DNA from: Rhabditophanes sp. KR3021
Taxonomy: Eukaryota > Nematoda > Chromadorea > Rhabditida > Alloionematidae
Assembly (NCBI GenBank): GCA_963281155.1
Contig: CAUJLY010000003.1
Span: 992,001-1,056,000 of the forward strand
Direction of reading: 5' to 3'
DNA: 64,000 bases
This document shows, piece by piece, positions 33,720-46,878 of this stretch. The notes beneath the pieces are model-generated. The model was not told the DNA's origin. It did not search any database and saw nothing but the letters and a program-made list of their open reading frames with translations. Both the position numbers and the translations under genes were made by a program. Every line of letters begins with the position of its first letter. The first letter of the stretch is position 1.

Positions 33720-34361
33720 TTACAGTCCTGCAATAGAAATACTAAATTGATTTAGAGCCTCACCCATAAGCTTGCTATTTCTTACTATGACATCAGGTAA
33801 TTCATGTCTATCGACTCTTCCTGTCTCCGCAAGGATGACCTCTATTGCATCTAATAGTTCTTCTGTTCTAGCATAGATAAGTTGAGCGGTGAAGATGTTT
33901 CCCGAATACTCCATTATTTTGACTATTTTCGAACCAATATTTTCAAATAATTGGATGCATCTTTCGAGGATAAGCATATGCTTTTGGAAGTTTTTGGGGT
34001 TGATGCCAGAGTGGTTGCCAATCATTTTAGTAGCATTGCGAAAGAGAGCTTTGAAACCGGAATTGAATTCAAACAACGACTCCATCGTAAAAGCCTTAAC
34101 CATTTGGAGATCCTGCAATCTTTGCTCACACTTGCATGGCAACCCCATCAACTTCTGTTGGAGGGCCCGACGAAGGTCTTTCATCCTAAAAAAGTACACT
34201 TAGTTAAGGACAAACACTACCATATATTTATAAAGAGTTGTTGTTTCCACCAAAACAAAAAATTTACTTTAATTGAAGCTTAGAAATTGCACTCGGCTCA
34301 CTACTCATATCCAAATGAGCCAGGAAAGCTTTTTCATGGTCTGTTACGTTTTCTGTTAATT
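33720..34361 (-). CDS. Helical protein of unknown function
   Basis: Exon 34268-34361 joins exon 33720-34185 across an 82-nt intron. The first ATG is at 34308, giving a 168-residue product. Coding character continues upstream to an acceptor at 34362. A 10-nt exon ending near 34527 (phase 1, donor GTAAGC) may precede it. The chain is almost all predicted helix, with Met, Leu and charged residues and no membrane segment (EPSAISKLQLKMKDLRRALQ; KMIGNHSGINPKNFQKHM; TAQLIYARTEELLDAIEVIL). I do not recognise the family. A helical-bundle adaptor is likely. It faces the decayed region to its right. Confidence 0.6.
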
Positions 34362-34691
34362 CTGAAATCGAAATTAAATTCAAATGGGCTATAGAAGAAA
34401 TGATGTAAATGTTTTTAGTAACTGTTGAATGATTGTTTTTATCCTATATGTAAATGCTTTTACTTCATATTTGTATTCTTTAATATGTTTATATAGTGCC
34501 CACTGTTGAGTAAGTAACGACTTTCTTCGCTTACCTTTTGACACCTAAACAGTAATTTTGTGTCAATTTAAACCTTTCGAGAAATGTAGGGTGGTTTAAA
34601 TTACTAGTCGTTATTATAAAGTATCTGCCGATTTTATATCAATTTATGTTGTTTATCAATGTTTATCAATTTTGGCTCTTTTTAGAACAAC

Positions 34692-36310
34692 ATGTCAAGA
34701 CTAAAGAAAAGTGCTATTACTGGATTTGGAAGAGATCTCAATGGAGATTTAAAAGTGGTAAAGCACTTTGAGTGACTTACTATTATCGGATAAAGGAAAA
34801 GTAAATGGTATTGTGTACTGCTTCAGGGGGGGAAATACCAGCACTGCCGTTAAGTATTGATGAAAGTTTAAAAATAAAAAGAATGCAGTAGATCAAAGAC
34901 CTCATCATCATTTTGTAAACATCGAACTTGCAAATGGATGAAGAAGCGTAGAAATGAAGGAGCGAATATTGAATTGTTTCCCTTTAATGTTAGAGGAACG
35001 CATGAAGATGTAGAGACTTTGGTGATTGTAAAGGAAAAGAGTATGCAAGCAACTTGTTGCCTTAATAGGGATGAAGGTACGAGATCAAAGATTTCTTCAT
35101 GACTTTGAATCCGGGAATTTGGTATCTAAAATGCGTGTGTGCATTCACCAAACTTTGGGATACTCCACAAAATACGTCTACAGCCACAACAAAGAAGGTG
35201 GCAAATAAATAAAGAAGTTAGTAAAAGATACGAGAGTGTTCAAGGAAAGAGCCAAGAGAGATTATAGTGGCTGGAATAAATTGAAAGGTGAAGAAAGTTT
35301 GTTAGTTGCTTACAAAAGAAAGGTTGGCACTCAAATGTATGATAATAAAGAGACGATGCCGCCAAAAGATATGTTTATTGAAGAATCAACATCAAAGTGT
35401 TTTGTTGTAACTGTTTTCGAAAGCAATTTAAAATGCTTAAGACCAAACGAGGCTTTAATCATGAGTCAATTTAAAGATAATTACGAAACTGAGTAAATTA
35501 AATAACCATTATTTAAACACTGGTGAATGTCGAAATGTTCGGTCTGGTAAATCTTTTGGGTATTTAGGTGGGTTAAAGAAGAAACCAAAGAGAAAGTTAG
35601 CTGAAGATGGGATTAGGAATCTTATTGCTAATGAAAATTGGCATGACTATGTCCTCGAAAGACAAGACATTTCCAATTAGACTGCAGCAGTTTTATTAAA
35701 TGCTGCTGTGTTGTTAGTCATGGAGTCAATTGTGTCACATAATCCAGGATTCAAGAGTCAGTGCCAACTGAATTCAATAATATGTCTAAACAAGGGAGAT
35801 ATAATAGAGGGACGTTTTTGTTTAAGTCAGGCTATTGGAGTACAACAATTCTTAGTTAATGAATACCTTAATACTTTTGCCACCAAAAATATCATCGATG
35901 CAAAGATATGGGAAGAGAATAGGAAAGTTGTTACATCACATATGGAGAAGGATAAAGAAGAATGGACTGAAGAGGAAACTAAAGAGTCAGCTTAGAAGAT
36001 CAATGGAGTGAAAAAAGATGAAATCAAACATTATTGGCTCATAGAGGCGAGCATATGGATTCCGAACTTGAATGTGCTCTTAAATTTGTAGAAGACAGAA
36101 GAGATTCTAGGAAGACTACATTGATAAAATAAGAAGACCATATGATAATAAAAGGAAAGTGCTGAAAACAGCTTCTGCTCAAAAGAAGAGATGTCTAAAA
36201 AAGTATTATAGGAATCAGGAGAAAAACAAAGTCACACGCAATGCACATGGAAAGTTCTTGACACAAAAAGCACAAGAGACTGCCAAATTGTTTAGACTGA
36301 AATGCAGATA
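34692..36310 (+). pseudogene. Decayed gene or transposon with many stops
   Basis: Protein-like plus-strand stretches follow one another in all three frames, broken by stops and frame changes and without splice signals to join them. They start with an ATG at 34692 (SRLKKSAITGFGRDLNGDL). Later pieces include KKRRNEGANIELFPFNV, KGEESLLVAYKRKVGTQMYD, GYLGGLKKKPKRKLAEDGIR, AIGVQQFLVNEYLNTFATKN and SAQKKRCLKKYYRNQEKN. All pieces are rich in Lys, Glu and Asn. The family is not recognised. The length, single orientation and decay suggest a dead retrocopy or transposon. Confidence 0.5.
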
Positions 36311-36516
36311 ATTTAGCTTGTGTAAATAGAAGAGACTGTCGAAACGCCAATAAAAACACGTCTGCCTGGCGATGAATTAAACGCTAAATACGATGCTACA
36401 TTTAATCTTAATAAAGCCAAATCAACTCGCAAAAATAAACTATTCTTAGTTTATTTGTTCCCTATTTTATTTAATAAATTCATCTGCCTCCTTATCTTAT
36501 TCAACAAACTCATTTT

Positions 36517-37072
36517 TCACTGACACATTAATTTACTTGGGTCATCCTCAGTAGGATCATGAGCAAACTTACGGAAAAATGAATGGACTGTTTCGCCTTG
36601 GATTTCGGAAGAATTTCGACGGGAATTGGAGGAGGATCTGTGGGCTAGATTCATTTTAGCAAGGACGTTTACTGAGGCCCTACGACCTCGTTCATTTAAG
36701 ACTTCGAGCATGTGCGAAGTTCTTCTTGACATGTGCTTGAGTCGGGGAGATCGTAGAAAGAGATTAGAGGACGATTTTTGAATCTTCGGAGACTTAGAGA
36801 CTGATGCCTTCGTGCCGTCCAGGCCAGTAAACTCAGCCAACGTCATTCTTCTATGCATTGCGCTATTCAATGAACAAGAATCTGTAAAGTCCTACAAATA
36901 ACTTGGATAAATAAAAAAAGCAAAACCAACAAACCTTCTGCAACTTATGAATATCTTCCTTGGAGCAATCACGTAAAAAAGTAATGGTGTCATCACTAGT
37001 AGCAGCTGTCTTCATCTTCATAAAAGTGACAATAAAATGTTGTCTCTGCTTCGAACTAAATACTACCATCAT
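36517..37072 (-). CDS. Basic Ser-rich protein with repeated RRxS sites
   Basis: Exons 36935-37072 and 36517-36891 join in phase 0 over a 43-nt intron to give 170 residues. Residues 1-50 are mixed and possibly globular (SDDTITFLRDCSKEDIHKL). Residues 60-150 are basic and Ser-rich, with three basic phosphorylation-type motifs (RRTS, RRAS, RRNS) and two KSPKI/RSPRL proline-directed sites. The tail is acidic (DPTEDDPSK). No family is recognised. Regulation by PKA-like and proline-directed kinases is an inference from the motifs. Confidence 0.6.
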
Positions 37073-39312
37073 TTAAATACATTCCCATAAATATTTAATC
37101 ATACAAACACACGCAACAATGCAACTCTTGAATTGTAAATGATATTACACAAATAATATAAATACACGTATTCCCTACATTTGATAATTTATTCAAATTC
37201 AATTAACTTAATGGTAAGAGGTGTAGAAGTTTTGTATGGAATGATTCTTTCAAAATAATATTATGAACTTTTCCTTTTTTATAAATTGTTGCTACTGCCA
37301 TATGATATCATCAAATTTATATTTTTTGTTTAGTATATTTATTTTTGATAAGTTATGGCAAAATCACATGTAGGGAATATCTCTTTTGTTAGTGAAGAAA
37401 GACAAAAGTTCACCCCCACAATTCACCAAAGGCCAAGTTATCATTGTGTCATGTACCAAGATATACACCAAACTTAGATATTTATTGTCAAACATTTATT
37501 TTGGTGATACTACAAAAACTAGAGCTTAATGTTCAAAACTATAAGTCTAGGTTTAAGGATGATATACTATATTTGATGGGGTTGAAATAAACGAGACAAT
37601 TTGTGATAAATAAATAAATGAGTATGTGTAAACATGGAGTATCATTTGGAGGGGGTTCAGGAATGGGTTGCATAAGTATTTGGGACACAACATCTTCCTT
37701 CGAATACTAATTAAGAGTTGTATTTAAGCTGGTGTGTTTTCAAGAGGCACTACGATTGGACCGTGGTGGTGTAGAATAATTAATTTGAGATGATTTAATG
37801 AGCTCATTCTAAAGTATTCTGTTACAAAGCCATTCAACAAAACAACATTAGGAAATGGTAAGCCTTTGATATGGGGTCTCTGATTAAAGGCACACATCAA
37901 AAAAGGAAGTCTTTTCAATTTTTGATACTTTACCAAAACATAACTCTTAACAAATTCAATTCACATAAAAGTAATTTTTGCCTATAAATAAATAGTGACA
38001 CAAATATACTAGATACTATGATATACATAAAAGAACACAGGACAAATATGCCTGCCACAAAAACTGAACCGACCTTCACTATAATTATTTTAGTAATTTG
38101 TGTCAATTAATCCCCCTTAAATAATAAATGAATGGAACATTTAATGGTTGTACTATGTCTCTCCTGTTACTTAATATCAACAATGACATGCCTTCAAAGG
38201 CAACACATCTTATTTAAGATTACGCAGTTAAGAGTCCTTTTAGGGATTTGTATAAATAAAGGTTACGTTGGAAACAAAGTGTAGTGGATTAAAAAATTAT
38301 ACCAAAATGAATAAATAAGTTGAAAGTTTTTTTGATTGAAAGGATTTTAAAATGGCAGTTGAGTAGAAATAAATTGAAATAATTGTTGGTTCTAAACACA
38401 CAAGTATTTAGCATCAAGAATTTATATTTTTTGGAAACTAAATGACATCCGCCAAGTTAAAAGACATCGTAATAAGGGCATTTACAAAAAATAATACAAA
38501 GGGTAGTGATTAGAAGAAACGTAAATTCTTAAACTTTTGAAATTCATTGTCAGAACCAAAGTGAAGGCCATTAAAGTTCGTTGGCTTTAACAGATATATC
38601 TAATTTAAGTTAACAACAATTAAAAACCAAATTAAAAGAGATACATGTAGTGAGAAGAGTACTACTTTATTTGAATACACATCCACCACAAAGGACTAAT
38701 CTTATTCTTATTGTCGACTTAAAAGTTATTTGATACTTTGGGTAATTTGCAACCAAATAAAATAAATACTAAGGGAATCCAATAAAGATAAGAAGCTTTC
38801 AAAAAATGGATACTTTATAGGTATGTCATCAAAATAACGAAATCCTCTAATAATGTTATTTTAAACTTTCCCCTAATTATATTGCCTATCCGTATCTAAA
38901 AACAAATTAATTAATTGTCGCATAGGCCTTGTTTATGATAACAAGAAATGTTTATTTTACATATTTTTATATAAAAATTCATTAACCAGGCTCGTCTATT
39001 AAATTGCCTGTTAACAAGAATAAACTTTTCTTTCTAAAATTTGAAGAGGCGCAGTATAGAAAGGTTTAGTACTAATTTAAGGGGGTTCATTAGATTTAAT
39101 TTTGCAGCTATGTAACGCCAAATTAATAACTATAAATAAGTATAAGCTGATGTTTGATAGATGTCAAAAAACAAGGAAATGAATTTGTAGTATGGAGTAT
39201 AATTTATTTATATTTTACAATAGAAACATATAAATAGTGATGCTATCTTTTTCATAATGATGTGGTTTAATATGTTTTGGTATAGTTTATTAATGATCTT
39301 CAGAGATCTGGC
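37073..39312. other. Intergenic AT-rich region
   Basis: Lies between the Ser-rich gene and the 3' end of the FERM/PDZ gene, both on the minus strand, so it holds the Ser-rich gene's promoter and the scaffold gene's 3' flank. I see no coding exons, RNA genes or repeats I can support. Confidence 0.4.
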
Positions 39313-42300
39313 CTATGTTTTCATGCCTATACTGTAGGCACTAAGACTAGTTCTTCGTACGTTTGAGCCACCGGAAGTCACCAAATTTTTTGAAGGACCA
39401 ACGCCATTCTCATTTATATGACTATTGCTGTTGAGAAATTGAGAAGATCCGGAAGTTACTTGGTTTGAGAAGTGGTTTGTTATTGTGTCAATATTCTGAA
39501 GATTCATACTGATTGTCGAGGGGCGACGAGATGATGAGCATACGGCCTCGGGATTCGATTCAATGTGACTTACTATGTCTACATGTGTACTTACAATTGA
39601 ATGTCTGAAAAGTATCTTTTGTTTAAATAAATTAAATTCCAAAAACGAACCGCTTTTTATTTATCTTTATTGAGTCATTGAGACGTAAGTTGAAGTTTCT
39701 CGGCACTTTCTCATCTAAATTGCCAGAAGAAAAAGTTTCAGTCTCCGAATATCTAGTCGGACTAGCTATTCTTCCATTCTCTTGATCAAGCAAAGGATCT
39801 GTACTTCGTTCCGTATTAATATCTCTCAAATTGGCCGCCTCATCCTCACTATCGGCCTCATTATAATAATGCGTGGTTGCCTTAATAGCCTGGTCATAAT
39901 CAGGTGGTTCCGTACTCAAATTAACCATCATCTTTGCATTTTCCTTGCATTCGGGCGCATAATTCCAATCACTAGGCAACACGATATGAACTGACCTATA
40001 GTTTGGAGGTCCATAATTTGGCATATTAGCAACTTCAACACTTTCCGCATATTTACAAGAAATTTCTTTTTGAAAAGTGACATGTGCATATCCTTGGATA
40101 TAATAAGCTAAATCATCAACATCGCTCTTGTCTATTGAAAATTGAAGGCCTGAAAGAATATGTTTTGTTAATATATTAAAATATAAATAAGTAAGAGGTT
40201 TATCTTTGAAAGAACATTCTCAAATTTGGATATTAGTTTCGAATTTGTTCTTAATTTATATCATTTACCAATTACTTTAGATTTTAATTTAAATACTTAA
40301 ACTGTATGTAAATTGTAGTTAAGAGTGATTAGGATTGGCTTGTATTAATTCTTATGATATTTTGAATTAACTCTACCTGGGTGACAGTTGTTTTTGAGTT
40401 CGATAAATATTAACCGCAAAATTTCAGTTTGAGGAGTGATAACAATTGATTCTACTAAGTCAAAAGAAACGGAAATAGTAGGCTGATTCATATTGCCCGG
40501 TTGTCTGATTAGAATTCCCTGAGCATGATCTATTTGCAAAATCATATCAGTTGAAGTTTGTTTAAAAGTAACATTATATGTCTTTCCACCAAATGAAGGC
40601 AATAGCGAGACAATTTGAACATATTTTAGTTTGCAATTTAGCGAAACATTTCCCGAGTCCTCTTGAATAACTGAAAAAGAAGAATCCGAATCTTCTTGCA
40701 ATGAATTTTTTCTTAATTCACCTGAAGTACACCCACCAACTAAGGATATTTTTTGTTTCGTCTTTCGTCCCTCATCTCTATTTAGATAAAATCTTAAATG
40801 CTTTCTTATTTGTTTAATTTTGATATTTTCAAGCAAGAGCATTGGCATAAATGTTGCCAATCCATATTCTCTTGCCATCGTGGATAAGCTGACATGGCAA
40901 TCTTGGGAAAGGGAAGAGATATGGCCTAGTTGATGATTTTCATAAGCCAATTGTCGTAGGTGAAGAGCAGCTAATCTCATGCAAGCTTCGTATCGCATTT
41001 CAAATGAAAATCTACCACTTACTATATCGTTGATACATTGTTGATACAGATATTCAAAACCGTGTTCGTCTTCTAGTTGGAAGATAAAGGTATCAAGAGG
41101 CATGAATGCTATCCGAAACCGACACCGAGTATAAGTAATAAAGGCGCAATTAGAAAGGTCGCTTATTTTCATGTCGCTTCTTAGTAAACTTATTTTAGAG
41201 GCACGTAGACTGAGCGAATTTTCGAGACATAAAACGAATCTGTCTGGTTGTTTGATTAGTAGTTTTTCACAAATTATTAAAACTAAATCACGAACTACGG
41301 TTGTTTCATCGTATCTGAAGCTCTTTGTCTGTCCATTCTCCATGAACACCCGCAATACATTAGGCAAAGAGTCGGAAACTGCCGGTGAACGCATATTTGA
41401 AACATGGATTTTGTCTGTGAAACGAACACGCAAATTTCTTCTGCTGCTACGGGGCTATAAAAAGTTATTTGTCATTAAATGCAAAGAAACTTACTCTTTG
41501 TGTCAATTGCTGAACAGTCAAAGTAATTTGATGAGGTTCATTTCGAATCATTGTAACAACTTCCTCCTTCGTCAATTCACGAACATCTAAGTCATTGACA
41601 AAGCAAATTTGATCATTTGCCATCAGTTTACCATCACTCGGACCAGCTAAAACAAGTCATTAAGTTTCGCTAAAAGAAATTACTTTACCTGGAGTAACAT
41701 ACTGAATAATAACCGGCATCTGACTAGCCGCTACAAACCCAAACCCAATTTCATTGTCCCTCACCACACTAACAGTTCTCATTTCCTCGGGCGTAGGAAT
41801 AGTAAGAGCTCCAACAGTCGAACTAATAATAGAATCATCATTCGAAGCCATATCTTCCCCACGACTAACTAATTTCCTGTCAAAATCAGTAGACGCCTTT
41901 CTAATAGCATCCGACAAATCAGGAGACGAATGCGAAGTATGGTGAATGTCGTAATGTTGGTCGATTGTTATATTTGGTAAATTTGGGTATGATGCACCAG
42001 ATCCTACTCTGCCTTCCTCTTCCAAACAAATTTCAGATGGTTGTTGTCTAGGATCTTGATATGTAACGTCTCTTTGGAGATGACTAAAACAAAAAAAGTT
42101 AAAGCCAAATATAAATAAATATCTAGATGATGATAAACCACCAAATAATTGGCAAAAACTACAAATATGTGATATTATGTATACATTAAAATTCAGGCTG
42201 TCAAGAAAGTACTACTTTCTGTATCTTTTTCTTTTTAACTTCATAATTGTATTAGAAACCTAATTATGACCCGCCAAGATATGTTAAATTCACAAAAAGA

Positions 42301-43700
42301 AGGACTAGGAAGTTGGATGCATATAATAATCTGATATGATAAGAAAGATGGCCACGAATGCTTTAAGTAAATAGTCAAATGTGAAGGAAATAGATACATT
42401 TGTTAAAACAAAAAAAAGACTCAAACTTAAATTTTTTTCCCAAAAAGATCATCTCAACTTTATTTCAATATCCTTTTTTTTACTTAATGAAGGCACTAAT
42501 CTTAAACCTAAATTAGGCCCCTAATACCAATAGATTATTTTGTAAAGATGATGGTATGGTGTATCTATATTTGAGATGTTTAAAAAGACATTTAAATTAA
42601 TTTGGAAGTAAACTTCTTTCCTTTTTTTAATGTAAACTTACTTTATATAATAAGGAAATCCAAATACATCCATTGCTCCTTCCCAACCATATGGCAAATT
42701 AAAACGACAACTCCAGGAAATTTTTGGTGGCTGCCAGTAGGAACGTTTGGTTCGGTGACTAAAAAAAGGAACAATAAGTAATAATAATTCCTATATTATG
42801 GTGTTGATAGAGAAATATATCTACAACTGATTAAAGACAACCACCAGTCTTTGTTTGATAAAAATAATTTTAATATATTTAATGACTACCCCGGTCCCCT
42901 ATTTAATAGATTATTCACTCAAAAATTAGTCCCATTGTCAAAAGATGCAACACTACCATCAAAAGTTTGACCCTAAACTTAACAAAATAATATTCATCAC
43001 AAAACGAGAAGAATACATTGGCAGTGTGAACAATTTGTTTTACAAATAAAAGCAGCATGAATTTTTAAAATACACAAATATACATCATTCTATCCTTTTT
43101 ACTTCATTGTTATTATTGTTATTATTTTGGACAAGTTTATTAGTTAGACAAACCTATTACATCCATTTTTTCTATTTGTGATCAAACAAATTATAAGCTA
43201 ATGGAAGTCAAAAGATTTTGTTAAATAATATTATGATTTAATAAAACAAATTGGAAAGTTTAGTCTGCAAGACAAATTAAACAAAATAAGACTAGACTTT
43301 TGGGGAATTGAAGACAAATCAAAAATATTTGCAACATCTTCTTGACATTATTATATATTTTGAGGAAGAATATTGTGTTTGGAAATGTATAAAAAATATA
43401 GATACATAATTAACATCTTATATAAAGGGACAACAAGTTTTGGTTTAAGATGGGTGTGGTGGTTGTCTTTTTAGGGAAGTATGAAAGATGGCGTGTGCAT
43501 GTCAACGTTTCCCCCTATTAAAAGAGGCATCATTTGAGTTAGGAAGTTAATTTAGAACACTAATCTTTGTTGGTATCAAGTCTTATATTTGAAAGTTCTT
43601 ACTCGATGTAAAAAATACGCTGATCTTCCAGCACGCACAAATCACATTCATTAGGAACATTTTCGGCTGTCTCTGAAAAGTAATCATCTTCCAAATCCAT
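39313..43700 (-). CDS. WW-WW-PDZ-FERM scaffold protein (FRMPD/Preso type)
   Basis: Membrane-cortex scaffold; the vertebrate relative FRMPD4 (Preso) links PSD-95-type proteins and actin regulators at synapses. Seven exons (43603-43700, 42642-42758, 41689-42083, 41495-41646, 40377-41454, 39651-40149, 39313-39604) join in frame to 876 residues. Two WW-like modules come first. WW1 (about 20-45, IFYIDHRTKRSYWQPP) keeps the second Trp (41). WW2 (about 54-84, LPYGWEGAM...YYINHLQ) keeps the first Trp (58) but has Tyr at the second position (80). A PDZ domain follows at about 180-254, with carboxylate loop IGFGF and PSDGKLMANDQICFVND. FERM lobes run from about 280 to 640, including FEYLYQQCINDIVSGRFSFE and a PTB-like third lobe ending FSIDKSDVDDLAYYIQGY. 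A Ser/Asn-rich tail follows. Introns 1 and 2 are long (844 and 558 nt). An upstream exon cannot be excluded. Confidence 0.9.
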
Positions 43701-43773
43701 CTCCTTTGATGTCTTGACTTTCTTTTTTACAATTTAATTTAGTTAATAGCTGATAGTAGTTAGTAATAGTACC

Positions 43774-43932
43774 TTAGCAAATAAAAAGGCTTTTATCCTC
43801 CAAACTCCAACAAACAAAGGCATTCATATCAATTAATTCTTTCGCAATTTCTTTACTCACACCCAACGAAATCTGAAAAAGGTATATATAAATAATTATT
43901 AAATTTTTTTGTTGACTCTTCATTTTCATCAT
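43774..43932 (-). CDS. Possible 52-residue secreted or membrane peptide
   Basis: An ATG-to-TAA frame 74 bp upstream of the FERM/PDZ start on the same strand. It has a lysine-rich start, a hydrophobic stretch (NLIIIYIYLFQISLGV) and then a coding-like tail (SKEIAKELIDMNAFVCWSLE). A T-rich CAG in the middle could alternatively mark an exon start. It may be an upstream open frame or leader exon of the scaffold gene. No family is recognised. Confidence 0.25.
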   Translation of the reverse strand: MMKMKSQQKNLIIIYIYLFQISLGVSKEIAKELIDMNAFVCWSLEDKSLFIC

Positions 43933-46878
43933 TCCTCTCTCGCTCTAAACAAACAAATTGCTATGGACAAAAAAAGGTAAAGCTTCATCCAAATTCATTC
44001 AATCAACAAAGTTTAATGCATCATCAAAAAATTTACCTCTACTAAAAAATAAAGCATAACTATAAAAAACTGCCTTAACAAATGAAGCAAAAAGAAAGTC
44101 TTAACTTAACAAAAAATGCCTCTTTTAATTATATCTTTCAGTATCCTAAAAACAAACCACTCTTTGGATAAATACGGTATGCTGACCTGGTGCCGTTATT
44201 TTTAGTTAACATCCAAAAGCAATTAGTATTATTAAAATAGCACATCAATTTTGAAAAGTACACCCACCATACTAAGGATATAGTGTTATTTGGTAAGGGA
44301 AACACGATATCATCCACCAATAAGATGGAAATGACTTGGATGGGAAGAATAAGGTGTGTGTGTGTTTAGAGGATTTGGTGGAGAAACTATCTGATAAATT
44401 ACTTTCAATAAATAGAGGCTACTAACAAAAAAGTTAAGACATCAAAACAAACTAAGAAACAAATAAAAAAAACAATATGATGGAATTGTAAAGATTTTTG
44501 TTCTTTTTAATTTTTGTTTATGGAGGAAGTTTTTGTGGGAATTGCGTATCAACATGAAATACAACTACATATTGAATGTATTTGTAATTTACCAGCTGCT
44601 TCGACTATTACATAACATTAGAAGGTAAAGGCAGATTAATCATCCTCAAAAACAAGCCGAATTTGTTGATTGTGGTAGAGTTGATTGAAGTAATTTAGGA
44701 GTATAATTGAAGATAAAGTAGTGTATCTTTTGTTAGATTCATTTAAGAAGGATATGTATTCATTCAATTTAGACAATAATCTTTTTTCATTTGTTGGGGT
44801 AATGAAATTTGGTGGGAATTGTGCCTCGAGGACACCCTATATTTACTCTATATTCAATTTGTTGGAAATAACAACAAAAAAGAAGTTTGGAAAAGTACAT
44901 CATTATAATGTCTAGTAAAGCAATGTCTCCTTGTTTTTATATTAAGAGCCATATACATCACAAATATATTCAAAAGATTATTATTTCCATTCACCAAAAC
45001 TCCTCAAAAGACAGCACGAGGAGAAATTGCGTGTGAAAAGTTTCCTAATATTACTGAACTTGAATTTTCATCCAACTTATGGGTTTATTTAGTAGATAAT
45101 GTTTAATAATAAACATATGTAATGAGACCAAATATTTTACTTTCCCCTAATAATAAATGAAAGATTGTATCAAATGAACCCATACATCTCTATATCTTTC
45201 TTAACACAACTTTAATACAATTCACTATTAATTAAAAAAGAGGTCCCAAGCATTTAATTTCAAAAATATGGAGTATATAGTGTAGATATATGTATATATG
45301 TTTAGCACAATTCATTGTATGACACACAAATAAGTGTGTATCTAGCTAAAATAAAGTCAATTTATGGGGAGAGCATAAGAGGTTGGTGGTGGATAAAATT
45401 AAGATTGGATTTTTAATAAGAGACATACTTTTTGGTGCTGGTTAGGGGCAAGTTTTAGGTTTAGTTGGATGGATTTTAGAAGGTGGGAGAATGGTTTGTA
45501 TTAAGTAAGTTTGTAATTGGGACAATTCCGGCATAATTCGTGACAATTGAGTTAATGTTTACATCAACGTACCTTTTACCTAGAAAGGAAATTTGTATAT
45601 TTGGAGTGAGGAGGTTTTAATGATATTTAATGTCACTTAAACTTAATAAATGTATATGTGTGTGATAATGTTGGTGAAAGCTAATGGCCATTATAAGTCT
45701 TAAAATACATACATATACTACAATTTCAAAATGGATGTAATATTCTTGTGGGTGTAGAAGCTTAATTAAAAAATAAACCAGTTTATAGTTAGGGATGATG
45801 GATATAAAGGAAAGTATAGTGGGTCCTAAATTTGGAAGTAAGGCAGATTTAAAGTTTGGGGGTATTAAATTAGTAAAATGAGTTTGGAAAGCTAGAAATG
45901 GTCGATGATAAAATTAAACTAAACTTTGTACAAATTAATTTAAAACTAAGTTTTTATGATCAAATTTGAATCAATATTATGTCTGTTAGTAATTAGCTAA
46001 ATGAAATAAAGCGTTGCTCCTTGATTGCGACAAAAAGAGAATGTATCTAATTAAGATGTGAATCGAAACTTTCCCACATTTATAAAGTGAAGACCAGGTC
46101 TTTTGTAAGTAAATAGAAAGAGGTATCTAAAATATACATAAGAACATGATATTAAGCTTAATAGAAGATTTTAGCCTAAAATAATGAAAACATTCCTATC
46201 GCTAAAAGTCATAAAAAATTAAAGGGCAGTAAATGCAGATGTATCTTATGTGCTTTTATTTTTTGGTTACTTCTTCAGATTTATAAAAAGACACTGAATT
46301 TTTGATGCTAATATATTGTACTCTTTACGTCGCCTTTTTCGAGACTTGAAGTGTATATTTGTTTGAATTGATTCATTTTTATCTGTTTCACTGAATTAAT
46401 ACAGTTTATTAAAAAGAAAGATATTAGTTACTTGTAGATTGTTTATTTTTATTTATGTTAAATTAAATATTTAAAAAACATTAACATTCAAAATACAAAA
46501 GCTTATGGTTTATATGTTTTAATTTGTGTAAAAATATAAAAGAACAAAATTTAAGAAAATTTCAACTAAGAACCGACGCAAGGTAATGAGAAAGCATATG
46601 CACAGAGGCATACATATTGATGATATATTTTATTAAAAATATCAAAGTCAAATGGCTTTAATTTAGGTGGAGGGTATAATAAGACACAACTTTTACAAAT
46701 CGGTACTACCATTTTCGGACCAATCAACAAAGACAAAGAAGGAATGGGAGATGAAAAAATGTACAGAGAGCGATTTGTTCACATAGATTTCATTCAAAGC
46801 TGCAATAAAAAAATAAATAATGATAAGTATTTTATCCATTGACCAATATTATCTCTTGTCTCTTTCTTCCTTTTGAAT
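43933..46878. other. Intergenic AT-rich region
   Basis: Lies between the scaffold gene's 5' end and the casein kinase 3' end. No supported exon on either strand. A dinucleotide GTGTGTGT run at about 44355 is the only simple repeat noted. Confidence 0.4.

Noticed and set aside
44721..44915. 64-codon plus-strand frame
   Set aside because: No splice signals, no domain, and composition like the surrounding AT-rich intergenic DNA.
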